A DNA stretch of 64,000 nucleotides, from positions 248,001 through 312,000 of the forward strand of contig NZ_JANIGL010000001.1 of the NCBI RefSeq assembly GCF_024518675.1. The letters are read 5' to 3'. Positions within the stretch are counted from its first letter, which is position 1. The number at the start of each line of letters is the position of its first letter. The translations under genes were made by a program, and so were the position numbers. Below, piece by piece: positions 24,943 through 34,235 of the stretch. This DNA comes from Pseudoalteromonas shioyasakiensis (GTDB lineage Bacteria > Pseudomonadota > Gammaproteobacteria > Enterobacterales > Alteromonadaceae). The notes under the pieces were generated by a model that worked only from the letters and a program-made list of their open reading frames with translations, had not been told where the DNA came from and did no database searches.

Positions 24943-26853
24943 ATGCCAGTTATTACCCTCCCTGACGGCAGTCAGCGTAGTTTTGAAAACCCTGTTAGCA
25001 CTCTTGATGTAGCCAATGATATCGGTCCTGGTCTTGCAAAAGCGACCATTGCTGGTCGTGTTAATGGCGACCGTGTTGATGCATGCGATTTAATTTCTGA
25101 AGACGCTCGTTTAGAAATCATCACCGCGAAAGACGATGATGGTTTAGAGATCATTCGTCACTCATGTGCTCACTTAATTGGTCATGCTGTTAAGCAGTTA
25201 TTCCCAGAAGCGAAAATGGCAATTGGTCCAACTATCGATAATGGTTTTTATTATGATATCGATATGGAACACTCACTAAGCCAAGAAGACTTAGATGCCA
25301 TTGAAAAGCGCATGCTACAACTTGCAAAAACAAACTACGATGTAGTGAAAAAAACCGTCAGCTGGCAAGAAGCGCGCGATACATTTGCAGCGCGTGGCGA
25401 AACGTACAAAATTGAAATCTTAGACGAAAACATCGCTAAAGATGATCGTCCTGGCCTGTATCATCATGAAGAGTATGTTGATATGTGTCGTGGTCCACAC
25501 GTACCAAATATGAAGTTCTGCCAACACTTTAAAATAATGAAAGTGGCAGGTGCTTACTGGCGTGGCGATTCAGAAAACAAAATGCTGCAACGTATTTATG
25601 GCACAGCATGGGGCGATAAAAAGCAACTAAAAGCTTATTTAAAACGTTTGGAAGAAGCTGAAAAACGTGATCACCGTCGTATCGGTAAAGCGCTTGATTT
25701 ATGGCATTGGCAAGAAGAAGCGCCGGGTATGGTGTTTTGGCACAATGATGGTTGGAGTATTTATCGTGAACTAGAAGATTTTGTTCGCGAAAAATTACGT
25801 GAGTACCAATACGAAGAAGTAAAAGGTCCTATGATGATGGATCGTTCGTTATGGGAAAAATCAGGCCATTGGGATAAATATTCAGACGCAATGTTTACCA
25901 CTGAGTCTGAAAAACGTGAATACGCCATTAAACCAATGAATTGCCCAGGTCACGTACAAATATTTAACCAAGGCTTAAAATCGTACCGTGATTTACCACT
26001 GCGTATGGCTGAGTTTGGTTGTTGTCACCGTAACGAGCCATCAGGTGCTTTACATGGCTTAATGCGTGTACGTGGTTTTACCCAAGATGATGCTCACGTG
26101 TTCTGTACTGAAGAGCAAGTGATGGAAGAAGTTTCATCATGTATTAAAATGGTTTATGACACTTACGAAACATTTGGCTTTGAAAAAATAGTTGTTAAGC
26201 TATCGACTCGTCCTGAAAAGCGTATCGGCGAAGATGAAATTTGGGATAAAGCCGAGCAAGCACTGGCAGATGCACTTAAAGCAAATGACATCGAATTTGA
26301 TTATTTGCCAGGTGAAGGTGCCTTCTACGGACCGAAAATTGAATTTACTTTGTACGATTGCTTAGACAGAGCGTGGCAATGTGGTACAGTGCAACTCGAT
26401 TTTGCATTACCGGGTCGTTTAGGTGCAACGTATGTTGCTGAAAACAACGAGCGTCGTACGCCAGTAATGATCCACCGTGCTATTTTAGGTTCTATTGAAC
26501 GCTTTATTGGTATTTTGACCGAAGAATATGCAGGTTTATTCCCAACGTGGCTTGCGCCTAAGCAAGTGGTGATTATGAATATCACCGATAAACAAGCGGA
26601 TTATGTGCAAGAAATTGTACAAAAATTAAATAAACTTGGAATTAGAGCCGCTGCTGACTTGAGAAATGAGAAGATTGGCTTTAAAATCCGTGAACATACA
26701 TTAAAACGTATTCCATACTTACTTGTTGTTGGCGATAAAGAAGTTGAACAACAAGAAGTGGCAGTACGTACCCGCACAGGTGAAGACCTGGGCAAATTTA
26801 ACGTTGATGATTTCGTCGCTAAAATTAGTGAAGAAATTAAAAATCGACAATAA
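24943..26853 (+). CDS. thrS: Threonine--tRNA ligase
   Basis: ThrS charges tRNA-Thr. The 636-residue protein has an N-terminal TGS domain (about 1-62), an editing domain (about 65-225) with HSCAH and the CRGPHVP motif, a class II catalytic core, and a C-terminal anticodon-binding domain (from about 535). The zinc ligands that select threonine sit at the same positions as in E. coli: C334 (NCPGH), H385 (DDAH) and H511 (MIHRAI). AAGGA precedes the ATG. First gene of the thrS-infC-rpmI-rplT operon. Confidence 0.97.
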   Translation: MPVITLPDGSQRSFENPVSTLDVANDIGPGLAKATIAGRVNGDRVDACDLISEDARLEIITAKDDDGLEIIRHSCAHLIGHAVKQLFPEAKMAIGPTIDNGFYYDIDMEHSLSQEDLDAIEKRMLQLAKTNYDVVKKTVSWQEARDTFAARGETYKIEILDENIAKDDRPGLYHHEEYVDMCRGPHVPNMKFCQHFKIMKVAGAYWRGDSENKMLQRIYGTAWGDKKQLKAYLKRLEEAEKRDHRRIGKALDLWHWQEEAPGMVFWHNDGWSIYRELEDFVREKLREYQYEEVKGPMMMDRSLWEKSGHWDKYSDAMFTTESEKREYAIKPMNCPGHVQIFNQGLKSYRDLPLRMAEFGCCHRNEPSGALHGLMRVRGFTQDDAHVFCTEEQVMEEVSSCIKMVYDTYETFGFEKIVVKLSTRPEKRIGEDEIWDKAEQALADALKANDIEFDYLPGEGAFYGPKIEFTLYDCLDRAWQCGTVQLDFALPGRLGATYVAENNERRTPVMIHRAILGSIERFIGILTEEYAGLFPTWLAPKQVVIMNITDKQADYVQEIVQKLNKLGIRAAADLRNEKIGFKIREHTLKRIPYLLVVGDKEVEQQEVAVRTRTGEDLGKFNVDDFVAKISEEIKNRQ

Positions 26854-26927
26854 AAATCTTGCGTGTAGGGCACTAACACAAAAGCTAACTACACGCTTAA
26901 TATTTGATATTCTTGGAGGAACGTACC

Positions 26928-27473
26928 ATTAGAGGCGGCAAGAAAGGGCAACAAACAGCTCAAAAAAATCGTATCAACGATGAAATTACAGCTAAAGAAG
27001 TTCGTTTAATCGACATCGACGGCGAGCAAGCTGGCATTCAAACATTAAGAGATGCGCAAGCTATGGCTGATGAAGCAGGTGTTGATCTAGTAGAGATCAG
27101 CCCAAATGCTGAGCCGCCTGTGTGTAAGGTCATGGACTACGGTAAGTTCATCTTTGAAAAAAGCAAAGAACTAAAAGAACAGAAGAAGAAACAAAAGCAA
27201 ATCCAGATAAAAGAAATCAAATTCCGTCCTGGTACGGATGAAGGTGATTATCAGGTTAAGCTACGTAACTTACGTAAGTTCTTAGAAGCGGGTGATAAAG
27301 CTAAAATCACTATCCGTTTCCGTGGCCGTGAAATGGCGCACCAAGAAATTGGTATTGAATTATTAAACCGTATTAAAGCTGATTTAGAAGATCTTGCGCA
27401 AGTAGAGTCTTTCCCAAATCGCGTTGAAGGTCGTCAAATGGTTATGATGATGGCCCCTATTGCTAAAAAGTAA
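26928..27473 (+). CDS. infC: Translation initiation factor IF-3, ATT start
   Basis: IF-3 binds the 30S subunit and checks start-codon pairing. The 181-residue protein has the N-terminal domain ([21 protein letters not shown]), a lysine-rich linker and the C-terminal domain ([31 protein letters not shown]). Translation should begin at ATT (26928): GGAGG stands 8 bases before it, and the following residues (RGGKKGQQT) match the family N terminus. A non-AUG start that IF-3 itself discriminates against is the known basis of infC autoregulation in E. coli. An upstream in-frame ATG at 26904 precedes the Shine-Dalgarno sequence and is not used. Confidence 0.95.
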   Translation: MRGGKKGQQTAQKNRINDEITAKEVRLIDIDGEQAGIQTLRDAQAMADEAGVDLVEISPNAEPPVCKVMDYGKFIFEKSKELKEQKKKQKQIQIKEIKFRPGTDEGDYQVKLRNLRKFLEAGDKAKITIRFRGREMAHQEIGIELLNRIKADLEDLAQVESFPNRVEGRQMVMMMAPIAKK

Positions 27474-27503
27474 TAAACGAGCTAGAATACGCACCGAATT
27501 TAG

Positions 27504-27601
27504 CTCAGGTTTGCAAGTAATATGCGAATATTCACCTGAGTTAACCGGTTTTAAAGTAAAACTGCAGCATTTATGTTGAGTTTTCACCGGAATATGGCAG
27601 T
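27504..27601 (+). promoter_or_regulatory. Candidate L20-responsive pseudoknot leader of rpmI-rplT
   Basis: The infC-rpmI gap holds a hairpin (CTCAGGT 27504-27510 with ACCTGAG 27534-27540). Two crossing helices follow: CCGGT (27545-27549) with ACCGG (27586-27590), and ACTGC (27561-27565) with GCAGT (27597-27601). Crossing pairs define a pseudoknot. In E. coli, ribosomal protein L20 represses rpmI translation by binding a pseudoknot in this same gap. The pairings are seen; L20 binding is inferred. Confidence 0.5.
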
Positions 27602-27684
27602 AAGTTAGGCCTAAAAGTGGAGTTATAGCAATATACCTCACGCCTGCTTACTAATTTTATAGCAATACATTTGGAGTTATTGCA

Positions 27685-27885
27685 ATGGCTTATAAGCTAA
27701 AAAGTCACAGAGGCGCAGCTAAGCGTTTCAAGAAAACTGCTTCAGGCGGTTTCAAGCGTAAACAAGCGCATCTTCGTCACATTCTGACTAAGAAAACTTC
27801 TAAGCGTAAGTTACACCTACGTCCTAAGATGATGGTTCATAAGAATGACCATGGTCTAGTTTCACGTATGTTACCATTCGCTTAA
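27685..27885 (+). CDS. rpmI: 50S ribosomal protein L35
   Basis: A 66-residue very basic protein matching bacterial L35 along its length ([30 protein letters not shown]). TTGGAG precedes the ATG with 8 bases between. It lies 211 bases after infC, behind a probable regulatory leader, and 15 bases before rplT. Confidence 0.97.
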
Positions 27886-27900
27886 TAGGGGTTTTTAGAA

Positions 27901-28263
27901 ATGGCAAGAGTTAAACGCGGCGTTGTCGCACGTGCACGTCACAAAAAAGTTTTAAAACAAGCAAAAGGTTACTACGGAGCACGTTCACGTGTTTACCGCG
28001 TAGCTTTCCAGGCTGTTACTAAAGCGGGTCAATACGCTTACCGTGACCGTCGTGCTAAGAAACGTACTTTCCGTCAATTATGGATCGCACGTATCAATGC
28101 TGCTTCACGTCAAAATGGTCTGTCTTACAGCCGTTTTATCAATGGTCTTAAAAAGACTTCTGTAGAAATCGATCGTAAGATCCTTGCAGATATCGCTGTT
28201 TATGACCAAGTTGCATTCGCAGCGCTTGTTGCAAAAGCAAAAGAAGGCCTAGCGGCAGCTTAA
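27901..28263 (+). CDS. rplT: 50S ribosomal protein L20
   Basis: A 120-residue basic protein with the L20 sequence [28 protein letters not shown] and the globular C-terminal half ([22 protein letters not shown]). L20 is needed early in 50S assembly and, in E. coli, represses the rpmI-rplT part of this operon. It is the last gene before a strong terminator; pheST does not follow, unlike in E. coli. Confidence 0.98.
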   Translation: MARVKRGVVARARHKKVLKQAKGYYGARSRVYRVAFQAVTKAGQYAYRDRRAKKRTFRQLWIARINAASRQNGLSYSRFINGLKKTSVEIDRKILADIAVYDQVAFAALVAKAKEGLAAA

Positions 28264-28284
28264 GCTTTTACAAATAAGTATTGA

Positions 28285-28309
28285 AAAGGAGCCTGAGGCT
28301 CCTTTTTTT
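28285..28309 (+). terminator. Intrinsic terminator of the thrS-rplT operon
   Basis: Stem AAGGAGCC with GGCTCCTT, loop TGA, followed by a run of seven T, 22 bases after the rplT stop. Confidence 0.92.
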
Positions 28310-28389
28310 GTGCCTGAAAGAAAATAAATTTGCGGTAAGGCTCTTAAAAAGTAAGACAAGAAGTAGTGATCAGCGACTTACTAAACCGA

Positions 28390-28395
28390 TATAAT
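28390..28395 (+). promoter_or_regulatory. Candidate -10 element of the sensor kinase gene
   Basis: TATAAT 29 bases before the start codon. No convincing -35 at the usual spacing. An AGTAAG/CTTACT dyad (about 28350-28382) lies just upstream and might bind a regulator. Confidence 0.35.
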
Positions 28396-28424
28396 AAATA
28401 CAAATAATTAAGGTAAAAATAAAT

Positions 28425-29498
28425 TTGAACTGGCAATCCTTAGTTGATAACCGCCAACGCTTCTTTTGGGTTTTACAAGTCGCGGGTTGGATAGGTTACG
28501 CACTCGTTAATTATATTGGCTCTAAAGTTTTTGAAATGCGCGACATTTACGTTTTCGTGATCGTGCTAAATGCGTATGCAGGTTGTTTAATGACAGTACC
28601 GCTACGTTATATGTATCGCAAAGCTTGGAATGCCTCTCCATGGGTGTTAATGCTGGTTGTATTCAGTGCATCTTATGTGACAGGGACACTCTGGGCTGTG
28701 GTGCAAAAGTTTAATCTTTGGGAAATCTATCGTCACGGTTACAGACCAAACGAATGGTTTTATTATTTTCAACAAGGTTTAGACTCCGTTTACATAATTT
28801 TGTGTTGGAGTGGTCTGTACTTTGGTATTAAATATTATCAATTACTACAAAGTGAGCGCCAAAAAGCACTAAAAGCGACTACTATGGCGCATGAAGCACA
28901 ATTAAAAATGCTTCGATATCAACTTAACCCTCACTTTTTGTTTAATACACTCAATGCGATATCCACACTTATTCTGGTAAAAGAAAACAAAGATGCCAAC
29001 TTAATGGTGTCAAAGTTAAGTGACTTTTTACGTTATACACTCAATACCGATCCGATTAAAAAAGTCCCCCTTGAGCAAGAGCTGCATGCGTTAATGCTGT
29101 ATCTTGAAATAGAGCGAGTTCGTTTTGATGAGCGCTTAAAAGTAAACGTGGAAGTAAGCGAAGAAGCTAAGCATGCCTTAGTACCAAGCTTAATTTTGCA
29201 ACCGATCATCGAAAATTCAATTAAATACGCAATCGCCCATTTAGCCGAAGGGGGGGAGATTGATATTAAAGCACAAGTTTTTGCTAATGAACTATTATTG
29301 GAAGTAGGCGATAATGGACCAGGTACTGAGTTACAAAATGGTCAATTAGTTAACTCTCAAGGGGTTGGTGTTGCAAATACCAAAGACCGATTGAAAACCT
29401 TGTATGAGAATAATTATTCGTTTGTATTATCACATAATACGCCAAGTGGATTAAAAGTGAATCTGCGCGTTCCGTTTGAAAAGGCTGTTAAGAAATGA
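28425..29498 (+). CDS. LytS/YehU-type sensor histidine kinase
   Basis: A 357-residue inner-membrane kinase with four hydrophobic segments (about residues 12-140) and a cytoplasmic His_kinase domain (PF06580). The phosphoacceptor is H170 in YQLNPHFLFNTLNAIS; the ATP-binding lid follows with PIIENSIKYAI and GDNGPG. It has no separate periplasmic sensor domain, so the stimulus is probably sensed in the membrane. The start is TTG, the only reasonable initiation codon near the N terminus, with AGG 11 bases upstream. It overlaps the response regulator by 4 bases. Confidence 0.9.
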   Translation: MNWQSLVDNRQRFFWVLQVAGWIGYALVNYIGSKVFEMRDIYVFVIVLNAYAGCLMTVPLRYMYRKAWNASPWVLMLVVFSASYVTGTLWAVVQKFNLWEIYRHGYRPNEWFYYFQQGLDSVYIILCWSGLYFGIKYYQLLQSERQKALKATTMAHEAQLKMLRYQLNPHFLFNTLNAISTLILVKENKDANLMVSKLSDFLRYTLNTDPIKKVPLEQELHALMLYLEIERVRFDERLKVNVEVSEEAKHALVPSLILQPIIENSIKYAIAHLAEGGEIDIKAQVFANELLLEVGDNGPGTELQNGQLVNSQGVGVANTKDRLKTLYENNYSFVLSHNTPSGLKVNLRVPFEKAVKK

Positions 29499-30319
29499 GC
29501 AAGATTAAAACCCTGATTGTCGATGATGAACCGTTAGCACGTAGAGGTTTGGCGGTGCGGCTTGAAGACTTTGACGAAATTGAAATTGTTAAACTGTGTA
29601 GTTCAGGCCAAGAAGCAATCGATGCATGCCAAGCAGGGCAAATAGATTTAGTTTTTTTAGATATTCAAATGCCAGGTATGAATGGTTTTGAGGTGGCGCG
29701 AGCACTCAGTGAAAGTGTAAGGGCATTACCTGCTATTGTATTTGTTACGGCGTTTGATCAGTTCGCGGTCAAAGCATTTGAAATACATGCTTTAGATTAT
29801 ATTCTTAAACCAGTCGATGACAACAGACTAAAACAGGCGGTAGAAAAAGTGCATACCTACTTAAAAACGCAACAAGATAACGCCCATAAGAAAAAATTAG
29901 CGAGTTTTGTCGCGGGCATTACCGGCAATAATTGCGAAGAAATCCTAAAAAAATTAGCCACCGGTGATACTTTATCAGATAAACGATACCCAGAATCATT
30001 AGCAGTAAAAGAGCAGGGTGAAATTATACGGGTTCCGGTTGCGACAATTCAGTGGGTTGATGCAGCGGGTGATTATATGTGTTTACATTGCCAAGATGGG
30101 CAAACACATATCTTACGTAAAACCATGAAAGAGCTTGAGCAAGAACTTGATCCGCAGTTATTTGTTCGTGTACACCGCAGCGCAATAGTTAATACAAAAC
30201 AAATAAGCAAATTGGTGACTCAGGTCAGTGGTGAATATTTGCTAGTGCTAGATAATGGCCAGGAGCTAAAGGTAAGCCGTAGCTATCGTGATAAAGTAAA
30301 AGCTGCATTAGCAAGTTAA
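29495..30319 (+). CDS. LytTR-family response regulator
   Basis: A 274-residue regulator. The receiver domain (1-120) has the acidic pocket at D10-D11, phosphoacceptor D56 (VFLDIQMPG), a conserved Thr (FVTAF) and Lys (ILKPV). A linker leads to a C-terminal LytTR DNA-binding domain (about 165-270: IQWVDAAGDYMCLH, FVRVHRSAIVN). It is translated from an ATGA overlap with the kinase. LytTR regulators bind direct repeats upstream of targets; no target is evident in the window. Confidence 0.93.
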   Translation: MSKIKTLIVDDEPLARRGLAVRLEDFDEIEIVKLCSSGQEAIDACQAGQIDLVFLDIQMPGMNGFEVARALSESVRALPAIVFVTAFDQFAVKAFEIHALDYILKPVDDNRLKQAVEKVHTYLKTQQDNAHKKKLASFVAGITGNNCEEILKKLATGDTLSDKRYPESLAVKEQGEIIRVPVATIQWVDAAGDYMCLHCQDGQTHILRKTMKELEQELDPQLFVRVHRSAIVNTKQISKLVTQVSGEYLLVLDNGQELKVSRSYRDKVKAALAS

Positions 30320-30363
30320 TAGTGCTCAGGCCTAGTTAGTTTAACAAGCGCTTTTTAATAAAC

Positions 30364-30396
30364 AAAAAACGCGAGCTTTTGTGTGCTCGCGTTTTT
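30364..30396. terminator. Bidirectional terminator between the response regulator and pykA
   Basis: Stem ACGCGAGC with GCTCGCGT, extended by A/T pairs, with a loop of eight. A tracts on one side and T tracts on the other let it work in both directions, between two convergent stop codons. Confidence 0.88.
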
Positions 30397-30424
30397 GCTA
30401 TTTAGTAATTAATGAAGTGGTTAA

Positions 30425-31861
30425 TTAAGCCACTGTCACTATTTTCATGGTGTTAGTTGCACCAACAGTTTCCATTGCATCACCATGTGTGATGATCACT
30501 GTGTCACCAGATTGAAGTGAACCAGCTTCAACTAAGGTATTAAGTGCATCTTTTACCATATTATCTTTTTCACATTTGGTCGAATCAAAGAACACAGGGT
30601 AAACACCACGGTAAAGGGCTGTTTGTCCTAGCGTACTTGCATGACGAGATAATGAAAAGATTGGTAAACCAGAGCTAATACGCGACATTAACTTAGCTGT
30701 GCTGCCTGATTCAGTTAGTGTAACAATTGCTTTTACTGAGTCTAAGTGGTTAGCTGCATACATTGCAGATAGCGCAATTGATTCAGCATTTGATGAAAAA
30801 CGACTATCTAAACGATGTTTAGAAACATGCGTTTCTTTTTGTGATTCAGCACCTAAACAAACACGTGCCATAGTTGCAACGGTTTCTTCAGGGTAATCAC
30901 CAGCAGCTGTTTCAGCTGAAAGCATTACCGCATCAGTGCCATCAAGTACCGCGTTGGCTACATCCATAACCTCAGCACGAGTTGGCATTGGGTTATCAAT
31001 CATTGATTCCATCATCTGTGTTGCTGTAACCACAGTTCTGTTTAACGAACGAGCACGGCGTATAATTAGCTTTTGCTTACCCATTAATGCAGCATCGCCA
31101 ATTTCTACACCTAAGTCACCACGGGCAACCATTACCGCATCTGAAGCAAGTACGATATCATCAACAGCTTCTACAGTTTCAACTGCTTCAGCACGTTCAA
31201 TTTTTGCAAGTAATTGTGCTTTAGAACCAGCCGCTTCAGCAAGAGAGCGCACATAACGCATGTCATCGCCACTACGTGGGAATGAAACAGCAATGTAATC
31301 CACATCAATTTCAGCGGCAGTAAGTAAATCTTCTTTATCTTTTTCAGTAAATGCAGGAGCTGTTAAACCACCGCCTAAACGGTTGATACCTTTGTTGTTT
31401 GATAACACACCGCCCACAGTAACAGTGGTATGAACAAGGTGGCCTTCAACGCTTTCTACTGTTAATTGGATTAAACCATCGTTTAATAGTAGTAAATCAC
31501 CAGGTGATACATCTTGTGGCAATTCTTTATAGTCGATACCAACGGCGTTAACATCGCCTTGGCCTTTTTCCATTTGCGCATCTAAGATAAACTTAGCACC
31601 AACATCAAGTGTTACTTTGCCTTCTTTAAACGTCGACACTCGGATTTTTGGGCCTTGTAGATCAGCCAAAATAGCGACGTGTTTACCTAAGTTTTTAGCG
31701 ATATCACGAACAGCTTGTGCGCGGTCTTTATGGTCTTGAGCTACGCCATGTGAGAAGTTCAAACGCACTACGTTTGCACCAGCACGGATTATTTTTTCTA
31801 AGTTGTTATCTCGATCGGTTGCAGGTCCAAGGGTAGCGACTATTTTTGTGCGTCTAAGCAT
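30425..31861 (-). CDS. pykA: Pyruvate kinase, PykA (type II)
   Basis: Pyruvate kinase makes pyruvate and ATP from phosphoenolpyruvate. The 478-residue protein follows E. coli PykA closely along its length ([68 protein letters not shown]). The ATG at 31861 has AGGAG 6 bases upstream and is preferred to the TTG one codon earlier. It is transcribed divergently from the 6-phosphogluconate dehydrogenase gene, with 368 bases of palindrome-rich control DNA between. Confidence 0.96.
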   Translation of the reverse strand: MLRRTKIVATLGPATDRDNNLEKIIRAGANVVRLNFSHGVAQDHKDRAQAVRDIAKNLGKHVAILADLQGPKIRVSTFKEGKVTLDVGAKFILDAQMEKGQGDVNAVGIDYKELPQDVSPGDLLLLNDGLIQLTVESVEGHLVHTTVTVGGVLSNNKGINRLGGGLTAPAFTEKDKEDLLTAAEIDVDYIAVSFPRSGDDMRYVRSLAEAAGSKAQLLAKIERAEAVETVEAVDDIVLASDAVMVARGDLGVEIGDAALMGKQKLIIRRARSLNRTVVTATQMMESMIDNPMPTRAEVMDVANAVLDGTDAVMLSAETAAGDYPEETVATMARVCLGAESQKETHVSKHRLDSRFSSNAESIALSAMYAANHLDSVKAIVTLTESGSTAKLMSRISSGLPIFSLSRHASTLGQTALYRGVYPVFFDSTKCEKDNMVKDALNTLVEAGSLQSGDTVIITHGDAMETVGATNTMKIVTVA

Positions 31862-31918
31862 CAAATTCTCCTGTGGGCTTACTGGGTAAGCAGGTTGACG
31901 GTTATATTCGTTTTTAAA

Positions 31919-31940
31919 TATTTATGTTTATACATAAATA
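31919..31940. promoter_or_regulatory. Palindrome upstream of pykA
   Basis: Nine-base arms TATTTATGT and ACATAAATA flank TTAT, ending 58 bases before the pykA start. Candidate operator for a dimeric regulator; it does not match the HexR consensus as I know it. Confidence 0.4.
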
Positions 31941-32029
31941 GGATGTTTCAGGCAGTGGTAACACACTATATAAACAAAGTGTTATTTAATTGCTGCCAAT
32001 ATTTATACAAAATTAATATTACGACATTA

Positions 32030-32043
32030 TGACACCGGTGTCA
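32030..32043. promoter_or_regulatory. LacI/GalR-like operator between pykA and gnd
   Basis: Perfect 14-base palindrome TGACACCGGTGTCA with a central CG, the form typical of LacI/GalR-family operators. It lies about 170 bases from pykA and 190 from gnd. The motif is seen; the regulator is unknown. Confidence 0.45.
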
Positions 32044-32122
32044 GCCTCAGTCAATGTTCAAATTGCTGTTAAATAATCCCTGAACTGACAGTTGTTTGAT
32101 ATAATAAATTAAACGCGTATTT

Positions 32123-32140
32123 AGTTAACAGGCGTTAACT
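32123..32140. promoter_or_regulatory. Palindrome just upstream of the gnd promoter
   Basis: Arms AGTTAAC and GTTAACT flank AGGC. It ends 27 bases before the TATAAT at 32168, so it covers the region immediately upstream of the -35 position. Confidence 0.35.
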
Positions 32141-32167
32141 CAGGCTCGCATTTTTGAGCGGCTTGGG

Positions 32168-32173
32168 TATAAT
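32168..32173 (+). promoter_or_regulatory. Candidate -10 element of gnd
   Basis: TATAAT followed by the very GC-rich GCGCGCGG, a discriminator typical of growth-rate-controlled promoters. The -35 is weak, suggesting an activator or UP element. Confidence 0.45.
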
Positions 32174-32229
32174 GCGCGCGGTATTATTTTCATTTACTAA
32201 CCAATAGTTGTTACCGAGGAGGACACTAA

Positions 32230-33603
32230 ATGCAAGTTGCATTAGTAGGGTTAGGCGTTATGGGTAAAAATCTGGCTCTAAACCTGATAGAAAAAGGGCT
32301 GACACTCGTAGCTTATGATAAAAACCCCGATGCGGGCGAAGAATTATTAAGTTGTGCTAAATCTCAAGGCATGGCGGAGCGTCTGCATATTGTGTCTGAT
32401 TTAAATGACATGGTTAAAAGACTAACAGCACCTCGTTCAATTTTGCTGTTGGTTCCTGCCGGTGAACTAGTTGACAAGGTATGTACTGAACTTGTCGAAG
32501 CTGGTGTTGAATGTGACGATATAATTGTAGATTGTGGTAACAGTAACTACAAAGATGGCATTACTCGTAAATTAAAGTATCAAAATAAATTTGAGTTTGC
32601 CACTATGGGTATTTCGGGTGGTGCCGAAGGCGCACGCCATGGACCTGCTATGATGGCAAGTGGTTCAGAAGGCGGTTGGGAGCGTGTAGAGCCATGGTTT
32701 GAAAAGGTTGCAGCAAGCTACAAAGGCGATTCATGTTTTGCTCGAGTTGGTCAGTCAGCCAGTGGCCATTTTGTGAAAATGGTTCATAACGGTATTGAAT
32801 ATGCGCTGATGCAGCTCATTGCTGAAATGTACCAGTTACTGCGTTTAGGCACAAACCGCTCACCTAAAGAAGTAGCTGTAATATTTGAGCAATGGTCAGA
32901 AGGTGACTTAAACAGTTACTTATTATCAATTTCTAGCCATATTTTATCTTTAGAAACAGATAATGATGAGGCTTTAGTCGATTTAATTGATAATAAAGTC
33001 GGCGCTAAAGGTACTGGTCTTTGGACTGCACAGAATGCATTAGAGCTAGGTATTGCTGTACCGTCATTAGTTGCTGCTGTGCAAGCTCGTCACTTAACTA
33101 ATACCTGTGATACTCATGCTGCAAAAGAAATGACTTACGCTGCTAAGTCTACAACCGACGTTGACCTTGACTTAGAAGAGTTAAAAGAAGCGTTTTTACT
33201 GGCGAGTTTATTAGCCTATCGCCAAGGCCTTGCGTTAATTAAAGGTGCTTCGAGAGCTCACCAGTGGAAAGTAGATTTAGCTAAAACGCTACAAACATGG
33301 CGTGCAGGTTGTATTATCCGTGCTGATTATTTAGATAATATTGCACAAGGTGTTGAGTTTATCGATACACTGGAAAAAGAAGCCATTTCATTGCGTAAGA
33401 TCACCGGTCAAGCAATGATGACAGGCTTAGCATTCCCTGTGTTAAGTTCAACACAGACTTATTTTGCAACGCTGACAACACCAAGTAATGGTCATTTAGT
33501 TCAAGCACAACGTGACTATTTTGGTGAGCATGGTATTAAAACTCATGGCGGTGAAGTATGTCATTTAACTGATTTAGTCGATATAGACGCTAAAGTACGT
33601 TAA
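32230..33603 (+). CDS. gnd: 6-phosphogluconate dehydrogenase, decarboxylating
   Basis: The oxidative pentose-phosphate enzyme that turns 6-phosphogluconate into ribulose 5-phosphate, CO2 and NADPH. The 457-residue protein starts with the NADP fold GLGVMGKNLALNL, has the substrate segment GISGGAEGARHGPAMMASG and the catalytic KMVHNGIEYALMQLIAEMY (Lys near residue 180), and ends with the flexible tail containing DYFGEHGIKTHGG. E. coli Gnd has 468 residues. GAGGAGG precedes the ATG. Single-gene unit with its own terminator. Confidence 0.94.
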   Translation: MQVALVGLGVMGKNLALNLIEKGLTLVAYDKNPDAGEELLSCAKSQGMAERLHIVSDLNDMVKRLTAPRSILLLVPAGELVDKVCTELVEAGVECDDIIVDCGNSNYKDGITRKLKYQNKFEFATMGISGGAEGARHGPAMMASGSEGGWERVEPWFEKVAASYKGDSCFARVGQSASGHFVKMVHNGIEYALMQLIAEMYQLLRLGTNRSPKEVAVIFEQWSEGDLNSYLLSISSHILSLETDNDEALVDLIDNKVGAKGTGLWTAQNALELGIAVPSLVAAVQARHLTNTCDTHAAKEMTYAAKSTTDVDLDLEELKEAFLLASLLAYRQGLALIKGASRAHQWKVDLAKTLQTWRAGCIIRADYLDNIAQGVEFIDTLEKEAISLRKITGQAMMTGLAFPVLSSTQTYFATLTTPSNGHLVQAQRDYFGEHGIKTHGGEVCHLTDLVDIDAKVR

Positions 33604-33625
33604 TTACGTTTTAAAGTACCAGTAA

Positions 33626-33656
33626 TAAAAAGCCAGCTAATTTAGCTGGCTTTTTT
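33626..33656. terminator. Bidirectional terminator between gnd and the DUF2062 gene
   Basis: Stem AGCCAGCTA with TAGCTGGCT, loop ATT, flanked by A5 on the left and T6 on the right, so it can act on both converging genes. Confidence 0.9.
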
Positions 33657-33722
33657 GATCTTAAAATAATATGTATCTTATTTGGTACAAAGCGAGGGTT
33701 TGACTATATTTAAACAAGCAGT

Positions 33723-34235
33723 TTAGTTAGTTTTATGGCGATTGATCCAAGCTTTACGCACAGAGCGTCGCCAGAGCAAATCGATACCAAAATAACCGAA
33801 TAGTGAGGCCGCTGTTGCACATATAAACGAGCCAACTAAAAACGCTGGGCCAATCGTGGTTAGGCTTTCAATAAACCATTGCCAACTGGGCTCAAAGGCA
33901 AAATGTTGCTCAGGCTGACCTAATGCAATCGTGCCGACTAAATAAGAACAGTAAAATATAGGTGGCATTGTTAATGGGTTAGTGATCCAAACAACAGCCA
34001 CTGAAATAGGGAGGTTTACTCTTAAGGGAATGGCAAGTGCCGCAGCTAAAACCATTTGAAAGGGAACAGGGATGAAAGCGAAAAATAATCCAACAGAAAA
34101 TGCACCACGCGCGGAGCGACGATTAAGGTGCCATAAATTGGCATCGTGCAGTAAACGACCAAAAATTTTTAATAATTTATGATCTTTAATCGTATTGTGA
34201 TCTGGTAAAAACCGTTGGATCGTTTTCTTAGCCAT
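33723..34235 (-). CDS. DUF2062 domain-containing membrane protein
   Basis: A 170-residue protein with three hydrophobic segments and the DUF2062 pattern: RRSARGAFSVGLFFAFIPVPFQM (about 40-62), AVVWITNPLTMPPIFYCSYLVG (about 80-101), and a C-terminal helix pair. Function unknown; the family occurs across proteobacteria, sometimes next to comEC as here. Its 5' end overlaps the longest comEC frame by 21 bases in divergent orientation, so the promoter must lie inside comEC. Confidence 0.85.
   Translation of the reverse strand: MAKKTIQRFLPDHNTIKDHKLLKIFGRLLHDANLWHLNRRSARGAFSVGLFFAFIPVPFQMVLAAALAIPLRVNLPISVAVVWITNPLTMPPIFYCSYLVGTIALGQPEQHFAFEPSWQWFIESLTTIGPAFLVGSFICATAASLFGYFGIDLLWRRSVRKAWINRHKTN

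Larger units (their letters stand above)
31862..32229. other. Divergent control region between pykA and gnd
   Basis: It holds three dyads: 31919-31940 (arms TATTTATGT and ACATAAATA), 32030-32043 (TGACACCGGTGTCA, perfect) and 32123-32140 (arms AGTTAAC and GTTAACT). A TATAAT at 32168-32173 is followed by GCGCGCGG ahead of gnd. No protein gene is seen. The layout suggests regulation by at least one sugar-responsive repressor. Confidence 0.65.
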
